Under the pieces are notes generated by a model that ran no database searches, had not been told where the DNA came from, and saw only the letters and a program-made list of their open reading frames with translations. Below, piece by piece: positions 57,129-64,000 of a stretch of DNA of 64,000 nucleotides. Location: contig NZ_JACJTV010000011.1 of the NCBI RefSeq assembly GCF_014698845.1, forward strand, positions 116,847 to 180,846, read 5' to 3'. The DNA comes from Coleofasciculus sp. FACHB-1120 (GTDB lineage Bacteria > Cyanobacteriota > Cyanobacteriia > Cyanobacteriales > FACHB-T130). Numbering within the stretch: position 1 is the first letter of the stretch; each line of letters starts with the position of its first letter. The position numbers were made by a program, and so were the translations under genes.

Positions 57129-57971
57129 ATGACTGTTAGGACTGATAATCGCTTTTCAAGTAACAATCCCCAGAAGTTAATCGGCAACTTCTTCCAGAAG
57201 AAAATTAAATATATTGTGCCACCGCTGCTAGCACTCGCGGCCTTGTTGATCGTTTGGCAAGTTCTTTGCCCTCCCGGATCTAAAGGGTTGCCGGGACCAG
57301 TACAAGTGCTAATGGAAACTTGGGACCCTTATATCATCAATCCTTTTTTCGATAATGGCGGAACGGATAAAGGCTTGGCATTGCAAATCTTCGCCAGCTT
57401 ACAACGGGTGGCGATTGGCTTCTCTCTGTCTACCTTAGTTGGGATCGCATTGGGTATCCTGATTGGCACCAATCAGTTTGTCTATCGGGCTTTAGACCCC
57501 ATCTTTCAGGTTCTGCGTACCATTCCTCCCCTAGCATGGCTACCGATTTCTCTAGCGGCATTTCAACAAAGCAATCCCTCAGCTATTTTCGTAATTTTTA
57601 TTACATCGATCTGGCCCATTATTATTAACACCACGGTGGGCGTACAACAGATTCCTCAAGATTACCGAAACGTCGCTAGAGTATTGCGGCTTTCTAAGCA
57701 GAAGTATTTCTTTAAGATTCTCTTCCCCGCAGCAGTTCCTTATATCTTTACTGGTCTTAGAATTGGCATTGGTTTGTCTTGGCTGGCAATTATTGCTGCT
57801 GAAATGTTGGTAGGCGGTGTGGGGATTGGGTTCTTCATCTGGGATGCTTACAACAACTCTTTACTCAGCCAAATTATTCTCGCGCTTGTCTATGTCGGCA
57901 TTGTGGGTCTGCTGCTAGACAGGGTAGTTGGTTTCGTTGCCTCTAAAGTCGTACCAGAGGAACAGAAGTAG
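57129..57971 (+). CDS. nrtB: Nitrate/nitrite ABC transporter permease
   Basis: This 280-residue inner-membrane permease has six or so helices. The typical cytoplasmic EAA-like loop is around residues 175-200 (YRNVARVLRLSKQKYFFKILFPAAVPYIFTG). LRTIPPLAWLPISLAAF is a family block. ATG 57129 is chosen over the in-frame GTG at 57123, because AGGAG at 57117-57121 is correctly spaced for the ATG but would directly abut the GTG. Confidence 0.94.
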   Translation: MTVRTDNRFSSNNPQKLIGNFFQKKIKYIVPPLLALAALLIVWQVLCPPGSKGLPGPVQVLMETWDPYIINPFFDNGGTDKGLALQIFASLQRVAIGFSLSTLVGIALGILIGTNQFVYRALDPIFQVLRTIPPLAWLPISLAAFQQSNPSAIFVIFITSIWPIIINTTVGVQQIPQDYRNVARVLRLSKQKYFFKILFPAAVPYIFTGLRIGIGLSWLAIIAAEMLVGGVGIGFFIWDAYNNSLLSQIILALVYVGIVGLLLDRVVGFVASKVVPEEQK

Positions 57972-58042
57972 AAGTAAGGACTGAAGGAAGTATAAGTCAA
58001 CTTTTCGACTTTAACTTGCTCAACTCATCTTCAATTTTTATT

Positions 58043-58091
58043 CCTCAGTCCTCAGTCCTCAACCCTCAGCCCTCAGTCCTCATACCTCAGT
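58043..58091. repeat. CCTCAGT heptamer array before nrtC
   Basis: Seven 7-base units (CCTCAGT, CCTCAGT, CCTCAAC, CCTCAGC, CCTCAGT, CCTCATA, CCTCAGT) end nine bases before the nrtC ATG, occupying the place where a ribosome site would be expected. Confidence 0.88.
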
Positions 58092-58099
58092 CCTTTCTT

Positions 58100-60103
58100 A
58101 TGTCTGTCTTCGTAGAAATTGACCATGTTGACCGGGTGTACTCGCTTGCTAATGGCGGTACTTATGTGGCACTCAAGAATATTGACCTGAAAATCAAACA
58201 AGGTGAATTTGTTTCTTTAATTGGACACTCTGGCTGCGGCAAATCCACCCTACTCAATATGGTTGCTGGTCTAGATAGACCCACGAGTGGGGGTGTGATT
58301 TTGGAAGGGCGACAGGTGACTTCGCCGGGACCAGACCGAATGGTCGTGTTCCAAAATTATTCGCTGCTTCCCTGGCTCACCGTGCGGGAAAACATCGCCC
58401 TGGGGGTAGATGAAGTATTGCAGAACAAACCCAGGGGTGAACGCAAGGGAATTGTAGAGCATCACATCGATTTGGTGGGATTGCGGCAGGCTGCGGATAA
58501 ACGACCCGGTCAGCTATCGGGGGGAATGAGACAGCGGGTAGCGATCGCGCGTGCCCTCGCCCTTCGTCCTAAGTTGCTACTACTCGATGAACCGTTTGGG
58601 GCACTAGACGCCCTGACACGGGGTGGTTTGCAAGAAAAGTTGATGCAAATCTGTCAGGAAAGCAAAGTCACCGCGATCATGGTGACGCATGATGTGGACG
58701 AAGCGCTGCTACTGTCTGACCGCATTGTGATGCTGACCAACGGCCCAGACGCGCACATCGGACAAATTCTGGAAGTCCCGATTCCGCGCCCACGCAAGCG
58801 GATGGAGGTCGTCAATCATGCCAGCTATTACGGCTTGCGGAATGAGATAATTTACTTCCTCAACCAGCAGAAAAAAGCCAAGCAGCGTCAGGCAACGAAA
58901 CCTGTGGTGGTTGCCCGGAATGGGTTGGAGAAAGTCAATCTGGAAATTGGCTTTATTCCCCTAACTGACTGCGCCCCGTTGGTGGTAGCAAAGGAAAAAG
59001 GTTTCTTTGCGAAGCACGGGTTAGAAGATGTGACGCTAAACCGCGAACCTAGTTGGAAGGCGATCGAGCAAGGGGTGGCGACGGGACGCCTGGATGCTGC
59101 TCAGATGGTCGCCGGGATGCCGATGGCAATGACCTTGGGAGCCGAGGGAAAGCCGCCAATGCCCGTGTGTACGGCGATGACGTTATCGCGTAACGGTAAT
59201 GCGATTACCTTGAGTAAGAATCTATACGATCGCGGCGTTCGCACCTTGGCTGATTTCAAGGAAGCGATCGCCCAAACTCCTGACAAAATTCATACGTTAG
59301 GAGTGGTGCATCCTGCCTCCATGCACAACATGATGCTGCGCTACTGGTTGGCAAGTGGTGGCATCGATCCCGATCGAGATGTCAGCTTGACGGTGATTCC
59401 ACCCGCCCAGATGGTCGCCAATCTGAAATCTGGAAGTATTGATGGCTACTGTGTCGGCGAACCTTGGAACTCTCGCGCCGTTCATGAAAAACTCGGTTTT
59501 GTGATTGCCACCGATATGGAGTTGTGGGCGGGACATCCGGAGAAGGTACTCGGATGCAAGGAAGAATGGGCAAATAAGTACCCGCAAACTCATATCGCCT
59601 TAATCAAAGCCCTTTTGGAAGCTTGCGAATACTGCGATGACCGGCGCAATCGGGAAGAAATTGTCAACTTACTGTGTCAGCCGCAATACATCGGGTCTGC
59701 CCCAGAATACACCCGTCCCGGCTTTATCGATCCCTACGTTCGCGGGACGGGCGCAGCACCCGAACAGCTATTGCGTTATAACCAGTTCTTTGTCGATAAA
59801 GCGAACTTCCCCGAACCGGAGGAAGGTCTGTGGGTGATGACTCAGCTAGCACGATGGGGAATTGTCCCATTCCCCAAAAACTGGCTGGAAATTCAAGAAC
59901 GAGTGCGGCGCATTGATGTATTTAGGGAAGCGGCGCGGGAACTCGGCTTAATGGATATCGGACGCGATCGCGCACCCATGCAGATGTTCGACGGCACCAT
60001 TTTCAATCCCGACGATCCCATCAAGTACCTCAATAGCTTGGAAATTAAGCGTCCTATTCGCATCGAAGAAATTAACATCGACCCCTTAGTGGTGAGTCGG
60101 TAG
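58100..60103 (+). CDS. nrtC: Nitrate ABC transporter ATPase with NrtA-like regulatory domain
   Basis: This 667-residue fusion has an N-terminal ABC ATPase (Walker A GHSGCGKST near residue 41, Q-loop VVFQNYSLLPW, signature LSGGMRQR, Walker B LLLLDEPFGALD, H-loop MVTHD) and a C-terminal NrtA-like domain from about residue 279 (LEIGFIPLTDCAPLVVAKEKGFF, CVGEPWNSR). In Synechococcus this domain mediates ammonium-triggered inhibition of nitrate uptake. The frame extends upstream to 58016 through the heptamer array, but MSVFVEIDHVDRVY is the family start. No ribosome site is visible. Confidence 0.95.
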   Translation: MSVFVEIDHVDRVYSLANGGTYVALKNIDLKIKQGEFVSLIGHSGCGKSTLLNMVAGLDRPTSGGVILEGRQVTSPGPDRMVVFQNYSLLPWLTVRENIALGVDEVLQNKPRGERKGIVEHHIDLVGLRQAADKRPGQLSGGMRQRVAIARALALRPKLLLLDEPFGALDALTRGGLQEKLMQICQESKVTAIMVTHDVDEALLLSDRIVMLTNGPDAHIGQILEVPIPRPRKRMEVVNHASYYGLRNEIIYFLNQQKKAKQRQATKPVVVARNGLEKVNLEIGFIPLTDCAPLVVAKEKGFFAKHGLEDVTLNREPSWKAIEQGVATGRLDAAQMVAGMPMAMTLGAEGKPPMPVCTAMTLSRNGNAITLSKNLYDRGVRTLADFKEAIAQTPDKIHTLGVVHPASMHNMMLRYWLASGGIDPDRDVSLTVIPPAQMVANLKSGSIDGYCVGEPWNSRAVHEKLGFVIATDMELWAGHPEKVLGCKEEWANKYPQTHIALIKALLEACEYCDDRRNREEIVNLLCQPQYIGSAPEYTRPGFIDPYVRGTGAAPEQLLRYNQFFVDKANFPEPEEGLWVMTQLARWGIVPFPKNWLEIQERVRRIDVFREAARELGLMDIGRDRAPMQMFDGTIFNPDDPIKYLNSLEIKRPIRIEEINIDPLVVSR

Positions 60104-60141
60104 TTATCAGTCATTCGCGATTAAAAACCTTCAACCTCCCC

Positions 60142-60987
60142 ATGCACACCTTGAACAACACCGGCGTCGTTACCCAACTCACCCAAGAAACTGTCAACCG
60201 CGACCCGTTTTTGGTAATTGAAGACGTTTCCAAAGTTTATCCAACTTCCACTGGGCCGTATACCGTTCTGGATGGGGTAAACCTCACCGTCTATGAAGGC
60301 GAATTTATCTGCCTGATCGGACACTCTGGTTGCGGTAAATCCACCCTGTTAAACATGGTGTCAGGTTTCAACAAGCCAACTGACGGTGAAGTGCGCCTGG
60401 AAACCCTGAAAATCCGCGAACCCGGTCCAGACCGGATGATGGTATTCCAGAACTATTGCCTGCTTCCCTGGCTGACTGCCTTCGAGAATGTTTACCTGGC
60501 AGTGGATTCTGTCTATCCCGGTAAACCCCGGTCGGAAAAAGTCAGCATCGTCCGGGATCATCTGGCAATGGTAGGACTGACCGAAGCGGCTGACAAAAAA
60601 CCGTCTCAGCTATCTGGGGGGATGAAACAGCGAGTCGCGATCGCGCGTGCGCTCTCGATTCGTCCTAAAGTATTAATTTTGGATGAGCCATTCGGAGCCT
60701 TGGATGCCATCACCAAGGAAGAATTACAAGAAGAACTGCTGACCATCTGGCGCGAACATCGAGTTACGGTCTTGATGATTACCCACGATATCGACGAAGC
60801 ACTCTTCTTAGCAGATCGGCTGGTGATGATGACCAACGGGCCATCGGCAAACATTGGCGAAGTTTTGAAGATTCCCTTTCCCCGTCCCCGCAATCGCGCT
60901 CGGATTATGGAAGACCCGGAATATTACAACCTGCGGAACTACGCCCTCGACTTTCTGTTCAACCGATTTGCTCATGATGATGATTAG
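60142..60987 (+). CDS. nrtD: Nitrate ABC transporter ATPase
   Basis: This 281-residue ABC ATPase pairs with NrtC to drive NrtB. The motifs are Walker A GHSGCGKST, MVFQNYCLLPWL, signature LSGGMKQR, Walker B VLILDEPFGALD and MITHD. It is closely similar to the NrtC ATPase half but lacks the regulatory domain. It begins 38 bases after nrtC. No clear ribosome site precedes the ATG. Confidence 0.95.
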   Translation: MHTLNNTGVVTQLTQETVNRDPFLVIEDVSKVYPTSTGPYTVLDGVNLTVYEGEFICLIGHSGCGKSTLLNMVSGFNKPTDGEVRLETLKIREPGPDRMMVFQNYCLLPWLTAFENVYLAVDSVYPGKPRSEKVSIVRDHLAMVGLTEAADKKPSQLSGGMKQRVAIARALSIRPKVLILDEPFGALDAITKEELQEELLTIWREHRVTVLMITHDIDEALFLADRLVMMTNGPSANIGEVLKIPFPRPRNRARIMEDPEYYNLRNYALDFLFNRFAHDDD

Positions 60988-61056
60988 TCATTGGTGGTTG
61001 GAAATTAGCCATTAACCTATGACTAATTTCCAATTACTAATGGAAGTATGGCTAAT

Positions 61057-61084
61057 AGCAGTTAGCAATTAGCAATTAGCAACG
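61057..61084. repeat. AGCAATT heptamer array before narB
   Basis: Four units (AGCAGTT, AGCAATT, AGCAATT, AGCAACG) end 12 bases before the narB ATG, again in the ribosome-site region. Confidence 0.82.
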
Positions 61085-61096
61085 GATGACTGACGA

Positions 61097-63367
61097 ATGA
61101 CAACTGACAGTACAAAAACCCTTTGCCCTTACTGCGGCGTCGGCTGTGGATTGGAGGTGACACCTCCAGCGCAAGCCGGGAAGCCAACGAATCGGGATGC
61201 CCAAGGGAATCCCATCTGGAAAGTGCAGGGCGATCGCGCGCACCCTTCCAGTCACGGGATGGTGTGTGTCAAAGGTGCTACCGTTGCCGAGTCCCTTTCC
61301 AAAGACCGCCTTCTCCATCCGATGATCCGCGACTCCCTGGATGAACCTTTCCGCCGCGCCAGCTGGGAGGAAGCTTTGGATCTCGTCGCGAGCAAGATTC
61401 AAAACGTTCTGGCAACTCAAGGCTCAGATGGCGTGTGTATGTACGGCTCCGGGCAACTGCAAACTGAAGATTACTACGTTGCTCAGAAACTGCTCAAAGG
61501 GTGTCTGGGCACAAATAATTTTGATTCCAACTCGCGTCTGTGTATGTCCTCCGCCGTTGCGGGTTATACGCAAAGCTTTGGTTCGGATGGGCCGCCTTGC
61601 TGCTACGAAGATTTAGACTTAACCGACTGTGCTTTTATCATCGGTAGCAACACCGCCGACTGTCACCCGATTATTTTTAACCGCCTGCGGAAACACCACA
61701 AGAAAAATTCCCACGTCAAAATGATTGTGGTCGATCCACGCCGAACGAACACGGCTGAGGCAGCGGATTTGCACTTAGCAATTCGGTCAGGCACCGATAT
61801 CGATCTACTCAATGGCATCGCTCACCTGCTGCTAAGTTGGGGCGCGATTGATACTTATTTCATGGAAGACTGCACGACAAATTTTCCGGCTTTTGCAGAA
61901 GTCATTCAGCACTATCCACCGGAAGTCGTCGCTGACCGATGCGGTATTTCCATCCCTGAGCTGGAAACGGCAGCGCGATACTGGGCACAGTCGAAGCGCG
62001 TGCTATCTCTGTGGTCGATGGGCGTGAATCAGTCTTCTGAAGGCACTGCCAAGGTGCGAACAATCGTGAATCTGCACCTGATGACCGCCCAGATTGGCAA
62101 ACCCGGTGCGGGGCCGTTTTCTCTGACGGGTCAACCAAATGCGATGGGCGGCAGGGAAACCGGCGGTCTTTGCCACATTCTGCCCGGATATCGAGCGGTC
62201 AAAAATCCCCAACATCGAGCAGAACTTGAAGCGTTTTGGCAACTCCCCGCTGGACAAATTTCGCCCTATCCGGGTCGCACGGCGTGGGACATTATTACGG
62301 GTTTAGAAACCGGAGATGTGGGCGTTCTCTGGATTGCTGCTACGAACCCGGCTGTCAGTTTACCTGACTTGGACCGTGCGAAAGCCGCATTGCAGCGATC
62401 GCCTTTTACGGTCTATCAAGACGCCTACTACCCCACCGAAACCGCCGCCTTTGCTCACGTTTTGCTCCCGGCGGCGCAGTGGAGCGAGAAAACTGGCACG
62501 ATGACCAACTCCGAGCGAGTGGTCACGCTGTGTAAGGCGTTTCGCACTCCCCCAGGAGAAGCCAAAGCCGATTGGCAAATCTTCACAGAAGTCGCACGGC
62601 GCTTAGGTTTTGCAGACAAATTTCCCTACGAGACGCCAGCTTCCATCTATGCCGAATATGTGAAGCTAACACGCGATCGCGTCTGCGATATGAGCGGCCT
62701 CAGTCACGAACGACTATCGCAACAAGGCCCGCTTCAGTGGCCCTGCCCCGATCGGAGTTTTGAGTCCTTGCGTTTGAGTTCTCCGTTAAAATCTTCAACC
62801 CAAAACTCAAAACTCAAAACTCAAAACTCAAAAAGGCTTTACACGGATTTTCGGTTTCCGACGCCGGATGGACGGGCGCGATTTGGAGCCTATCATTCGC
62901 GGGGACTGGCGGAACCGCCCGATTCCAATTATCCTTTTGTTCTAACGACGGGCAGACTTTACGGACACTGGCACACCCAAACCCGTACCGGACGAATTGA
63001 TAAAATTCGGCAGATGCACCCGCAGCCATTCATTGAAATTCATCCTCGCGATGCGGCTTCTCTGAAGATTCAGGAGAATGATTGGGTGGAAGTGCGAACC
63101 CGTCGCGGCTCGGCGCGATTCCCTGCCAGGGTCACCAAAGCGATCGCTCCTGGTGTTGCCTTTGTCCCCATGCACTGGGGCGCTCTTTGGGCAGATGGTG
63201 CCGAAGCTAACGCCCTCACCCATGCCGAATCTTGTCCTGAATCACTGCAACCGGAACTGAAAGCTTGTGCGGTGCAACTGGTGCCCTTGGCTGCTGAAAA
63301 AGTTGACTCTGAGTATCTACTCCAGCCCACTCAGTCTAAGGCTTTTTCCTCAGCTTTGCCTGTTTAA
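61097..63367 (+). CDS. narB: Ferredoxin-nitrate reductase (Mo-bisMGD)
   Basis: This 756-residue cytoplasmic enzyme reduces nitrate to nitrite with ferredoxin electrons. The [4Fe-4S] cluster ligands are C10, C13, C17 and C57, and C149 in RLCMSSAV is the likely molybdenum ligand. Further blocks are [37 protein letters not shown] and the C-terminal [16 protein letters not shown] and [11 protein letters not shown] linker before the C-terminal cap (about residues 564-580) is encoded by a CAAAACT heptamer array that preserves the frame. NarM, 57 kb away, is expected to be needed for activity. It is the last gene of the operon. Confidence 0.95.
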   Translation: MTTDSTKTLCPYCGVGCGLEVTPPAQAGKPTNRDAQGNPIWKVQGDRAHPSSHGMVCVKGATVAESLSKDRLLHPMIRDSLDEPFRRASWEEALDLVASKIQNVLATQGSDGVCMYGSGQLQTEDYYVAQKLLKGCLGTNNFDSNSRLCMSSAVAGYTQSFGSDGPPCCYEDLDLTDCAFIIGSNTADCHPIIFNRLRKHHKKNSHVKMIVVDPRRTNTAEAADLHLAIRSGTDIDLLNGIAHLLLSWGAIDTYFMEDCTTNFPAFAEVIQHYPPEVVADRCGISIPELETAARYWAQSKRVLSLWSMGVNQSSEGTAKVRTIVNLHLMTAQIGKPGAGPFSLTGQPNAMGGRETGGLCHILPGYRAVKNPQHRAELEAFWQLPAGQISPYPGRTAWDIITGLETGDVGVLWIAATNPAVSLPDLDRAKAALQRSPFTVYQDAYYPTETAAFAHVLLPAAQWSEKTGTMTNSERVVTLCKAFRTPPGEAKADWQIFTEVARRLGFADKFPYETPASIYAEYVKLTRDRVCDMSGLSHERLSQQGPLQWPCPDRSFESLRLSSPLKSSTQNSKLKTQNSKRLYTDFRFPTPDGRARFGAYHSRGLAEPPDSNYPFVLTTGRLYGHWHTQTRTGRIDKIRQMHPQPFIEIHPRDAASLKIQENDWVEVRTRRGSARFPARVTKAIAPGVAFVPMHWGALWADGAEANALTHAESCPESLQPELKACAVQLVPLAAEKVDSEYLLQPTQSKAFSSALPV
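62801..62835. repeat. Heptamer array inside narB
   Basis: Four exact CAAAACT units (62801-62828) and a fifth variant (CAAAAAG) encode the heptapeptide-repeating segment [12 protein letters not shown]. Twenty-one bases equal seven codons, so the repeat reads as a 7-residue period. Confidence 0.88.
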
Positions 63368-63432
63368 AATAACCGCTTAGTTAAGGTTATTTGTCCTCAG
63401 TTCTGGCGTTTGAATTCAAGTTTTCTGGACTT

Positions 63433-63466
63433 AAAAAGAGGTACGGCAATGCCGCACCTCTTTTTT
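63433..63466. terminator. Terminator of the nirA operon
   Basis: AAAAAGAGGT-A-CGGC pairs with GCCG-C-ACCTCTTTTT (one internal mismatch) around AAT, followed by TTTTTT. It lies 65 bases after the narB stop and is A/T-flanked on both sides, so it may work in both directions. Confidence 0.88.
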
Positions 63467-63623
63467 ATAAGACTATGGAATTTCGATACGGGGAACTTAA
63501 AGAAGCGATTGCATCTTCGAGTCCGATTACCTCAATCACTTTCAGCTACAGGGCGCAAATTCTCGCCAGCAGTCGGTTGCTATCCTTGGAGCGATTCATT
63601 CCTTCACTAATATCATCTCATTT

Positions 63624-63908
63624 CTAGTTCTTTAACCCAAGGTATTGCTGCCAAAATATAGTAGATGTCATCTCCTTGGAAGCACTTTTCCATTCTTTAC
63701 TTACGGATGACCATTCACTACTACTTTCAGCAGCAACTTTAAACCACCTAATCAAAAGATTATTACCAGCTAATTCATCTATCTCATTTTGGTTATTATA
63801 GCTTTTAATAAGCTTCAAAATGTTTAATTGCAAGGGTTCCGGCTCAGAGTTTTTAATAAAATCTGGCTCTTTTATATAGTCTTCAAAAGATTTTATAGCT
63901 ATCGCCAT
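63624..63908 (-). CDS. Small hypothetical protein
   Basis: I do not recognise this 94-residue protein. It is polar and mixed in charge with an apparently helical N-terminal half (LQLNILKLIKSYNNQNEIDEL) and a serine/lysine/tryptophan-rich C-terminal part (SEWSSVSKEWKSASKEM). It starts five bases after the stop of the gene entering from the right edge, so the two are probably one operon. No clear ribosome site is seen. Confidence 0.5.
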   Translation of the reverse strand: MAIAIKSFEDYIKEPDFIKNSEPEPLQLNILKLIKSYNNQNEIDELAGNNLLIRWFKVAAESSSEWSSVSKEWKSASKEMTSTIFWQQYLGLKN

Positions 63909-63913
63909 ACAAG

Positions 63914-64000
63914 TTAGGACACAGCTTGCTGTAGGACAACCTCGATTGCTTCGCGCAAACTTGTCGTATTGCGTCGTTGCTTGCGAATTCGACTTTTCAA
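63914..64000 (-). CDS. C-terminus of an unidentified gene cut by the window edge
   Basis: An open frame enters from the right edge on the minus strand and stops at 63914-63916. The last 28 residues are basic, with an RIRKQRRN stretch, then a helix ending EAIEVVLQQAVS. The family is unknown. The 5-base gap to the next start suggests co-translation with the 94-residue protein. Confidence 0.45.
   Translation of the reverse strand: MKSRIRKQRRNTTSLREAIEVVLQQAVS

Noticed and set aside
63391..63627. 78-codon plus-strand frame after narB
   Set aside because: It contains the operon terminator hairpin and lacks a ribosome site.

Overview
The window reads as chromosomal DNA of a cyanobacterium, probably a filamentous one. 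Evidence: the HIP1 octamer GCGATCGC is scattered throughout; there is psaD, a plant-type phytoene desaturase/phytoene synthase pair (crtP-crtB), a cobaltochelatase gene and a nirA-nrtABCD-narB nitrate operon with NtcA-type promoters; and heptanucleotide tandem repeats of the kind known from filamentous cyanobacteria are common. I see no tRNA, rRNA, transposase, prophage or CRISPR array.

Left end (1-4.6 kb): a small nitrate island. A major-facilitator nitrate transporter (nrtP) sits behind a perfect NtcA box and a correctly spaced -10 box. It is followed by a ClC-type anion transporter and narM, a nitrate-reductase accessory gene.

4.7-28 kb: an accessory block of small, mostly stress- or envelope-like genes. 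It holds a peptidoglycan amidase, a translationally coupled membrane pair, a serpin next to a DJ-1/PfpI protein, an SLH protein, an FAD oxidoreductase fused to a Rieske domain, an SDR dehydrogenase, tandem hemerythrin paralogues, DUF2993/DUF2231/DUF2809 proteins, a receiver-only response regulator with its kinase, several exported proteins of unknown function and a metallophosphatase. A duplicated module at 18.9-19.7 kb (long perfect hairpin plus a small pure-heptad coiled-coil gene) is the most unusual local structure.

28-53.6 kb: more housekeeping genes. These are nanE, cobN (with several in-frame repeat insertions), a CHASE3/PAS kinase, dnaK-dnaJ, an SGNH-like lipoprotein, crtP-crtB, a PhzF-like gene divergent from an RlpA-like gene across an operator-like dyad, trpE, psaD and a DICT/GAF histidine kinase.

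Right end (53.6-63.4 kb): nirA, nrtA, nrtB, nrtC, nrtD and narB in one direction, behind a second NtcA promoter with exactly the geometry of the nrtP one and ended by a strong terminator. The right edge cuts an unidentified gene.

Functional link: nrtP and NrtABCD import nitrate, NarB (with NarM) reduces it to nitrite, and NirA reduces nitrite to ammonium, so both ends of the window serve one pathway. A second theme is invasion by 7-bp tandem arrays. They sit in operon spacers, upstream of psaD, dnaJ, narB, nrtC, nanE and cobN, and even inside coding sequence (the narB linker, a cobN linker and the whole C-terminal tail of CrtP).
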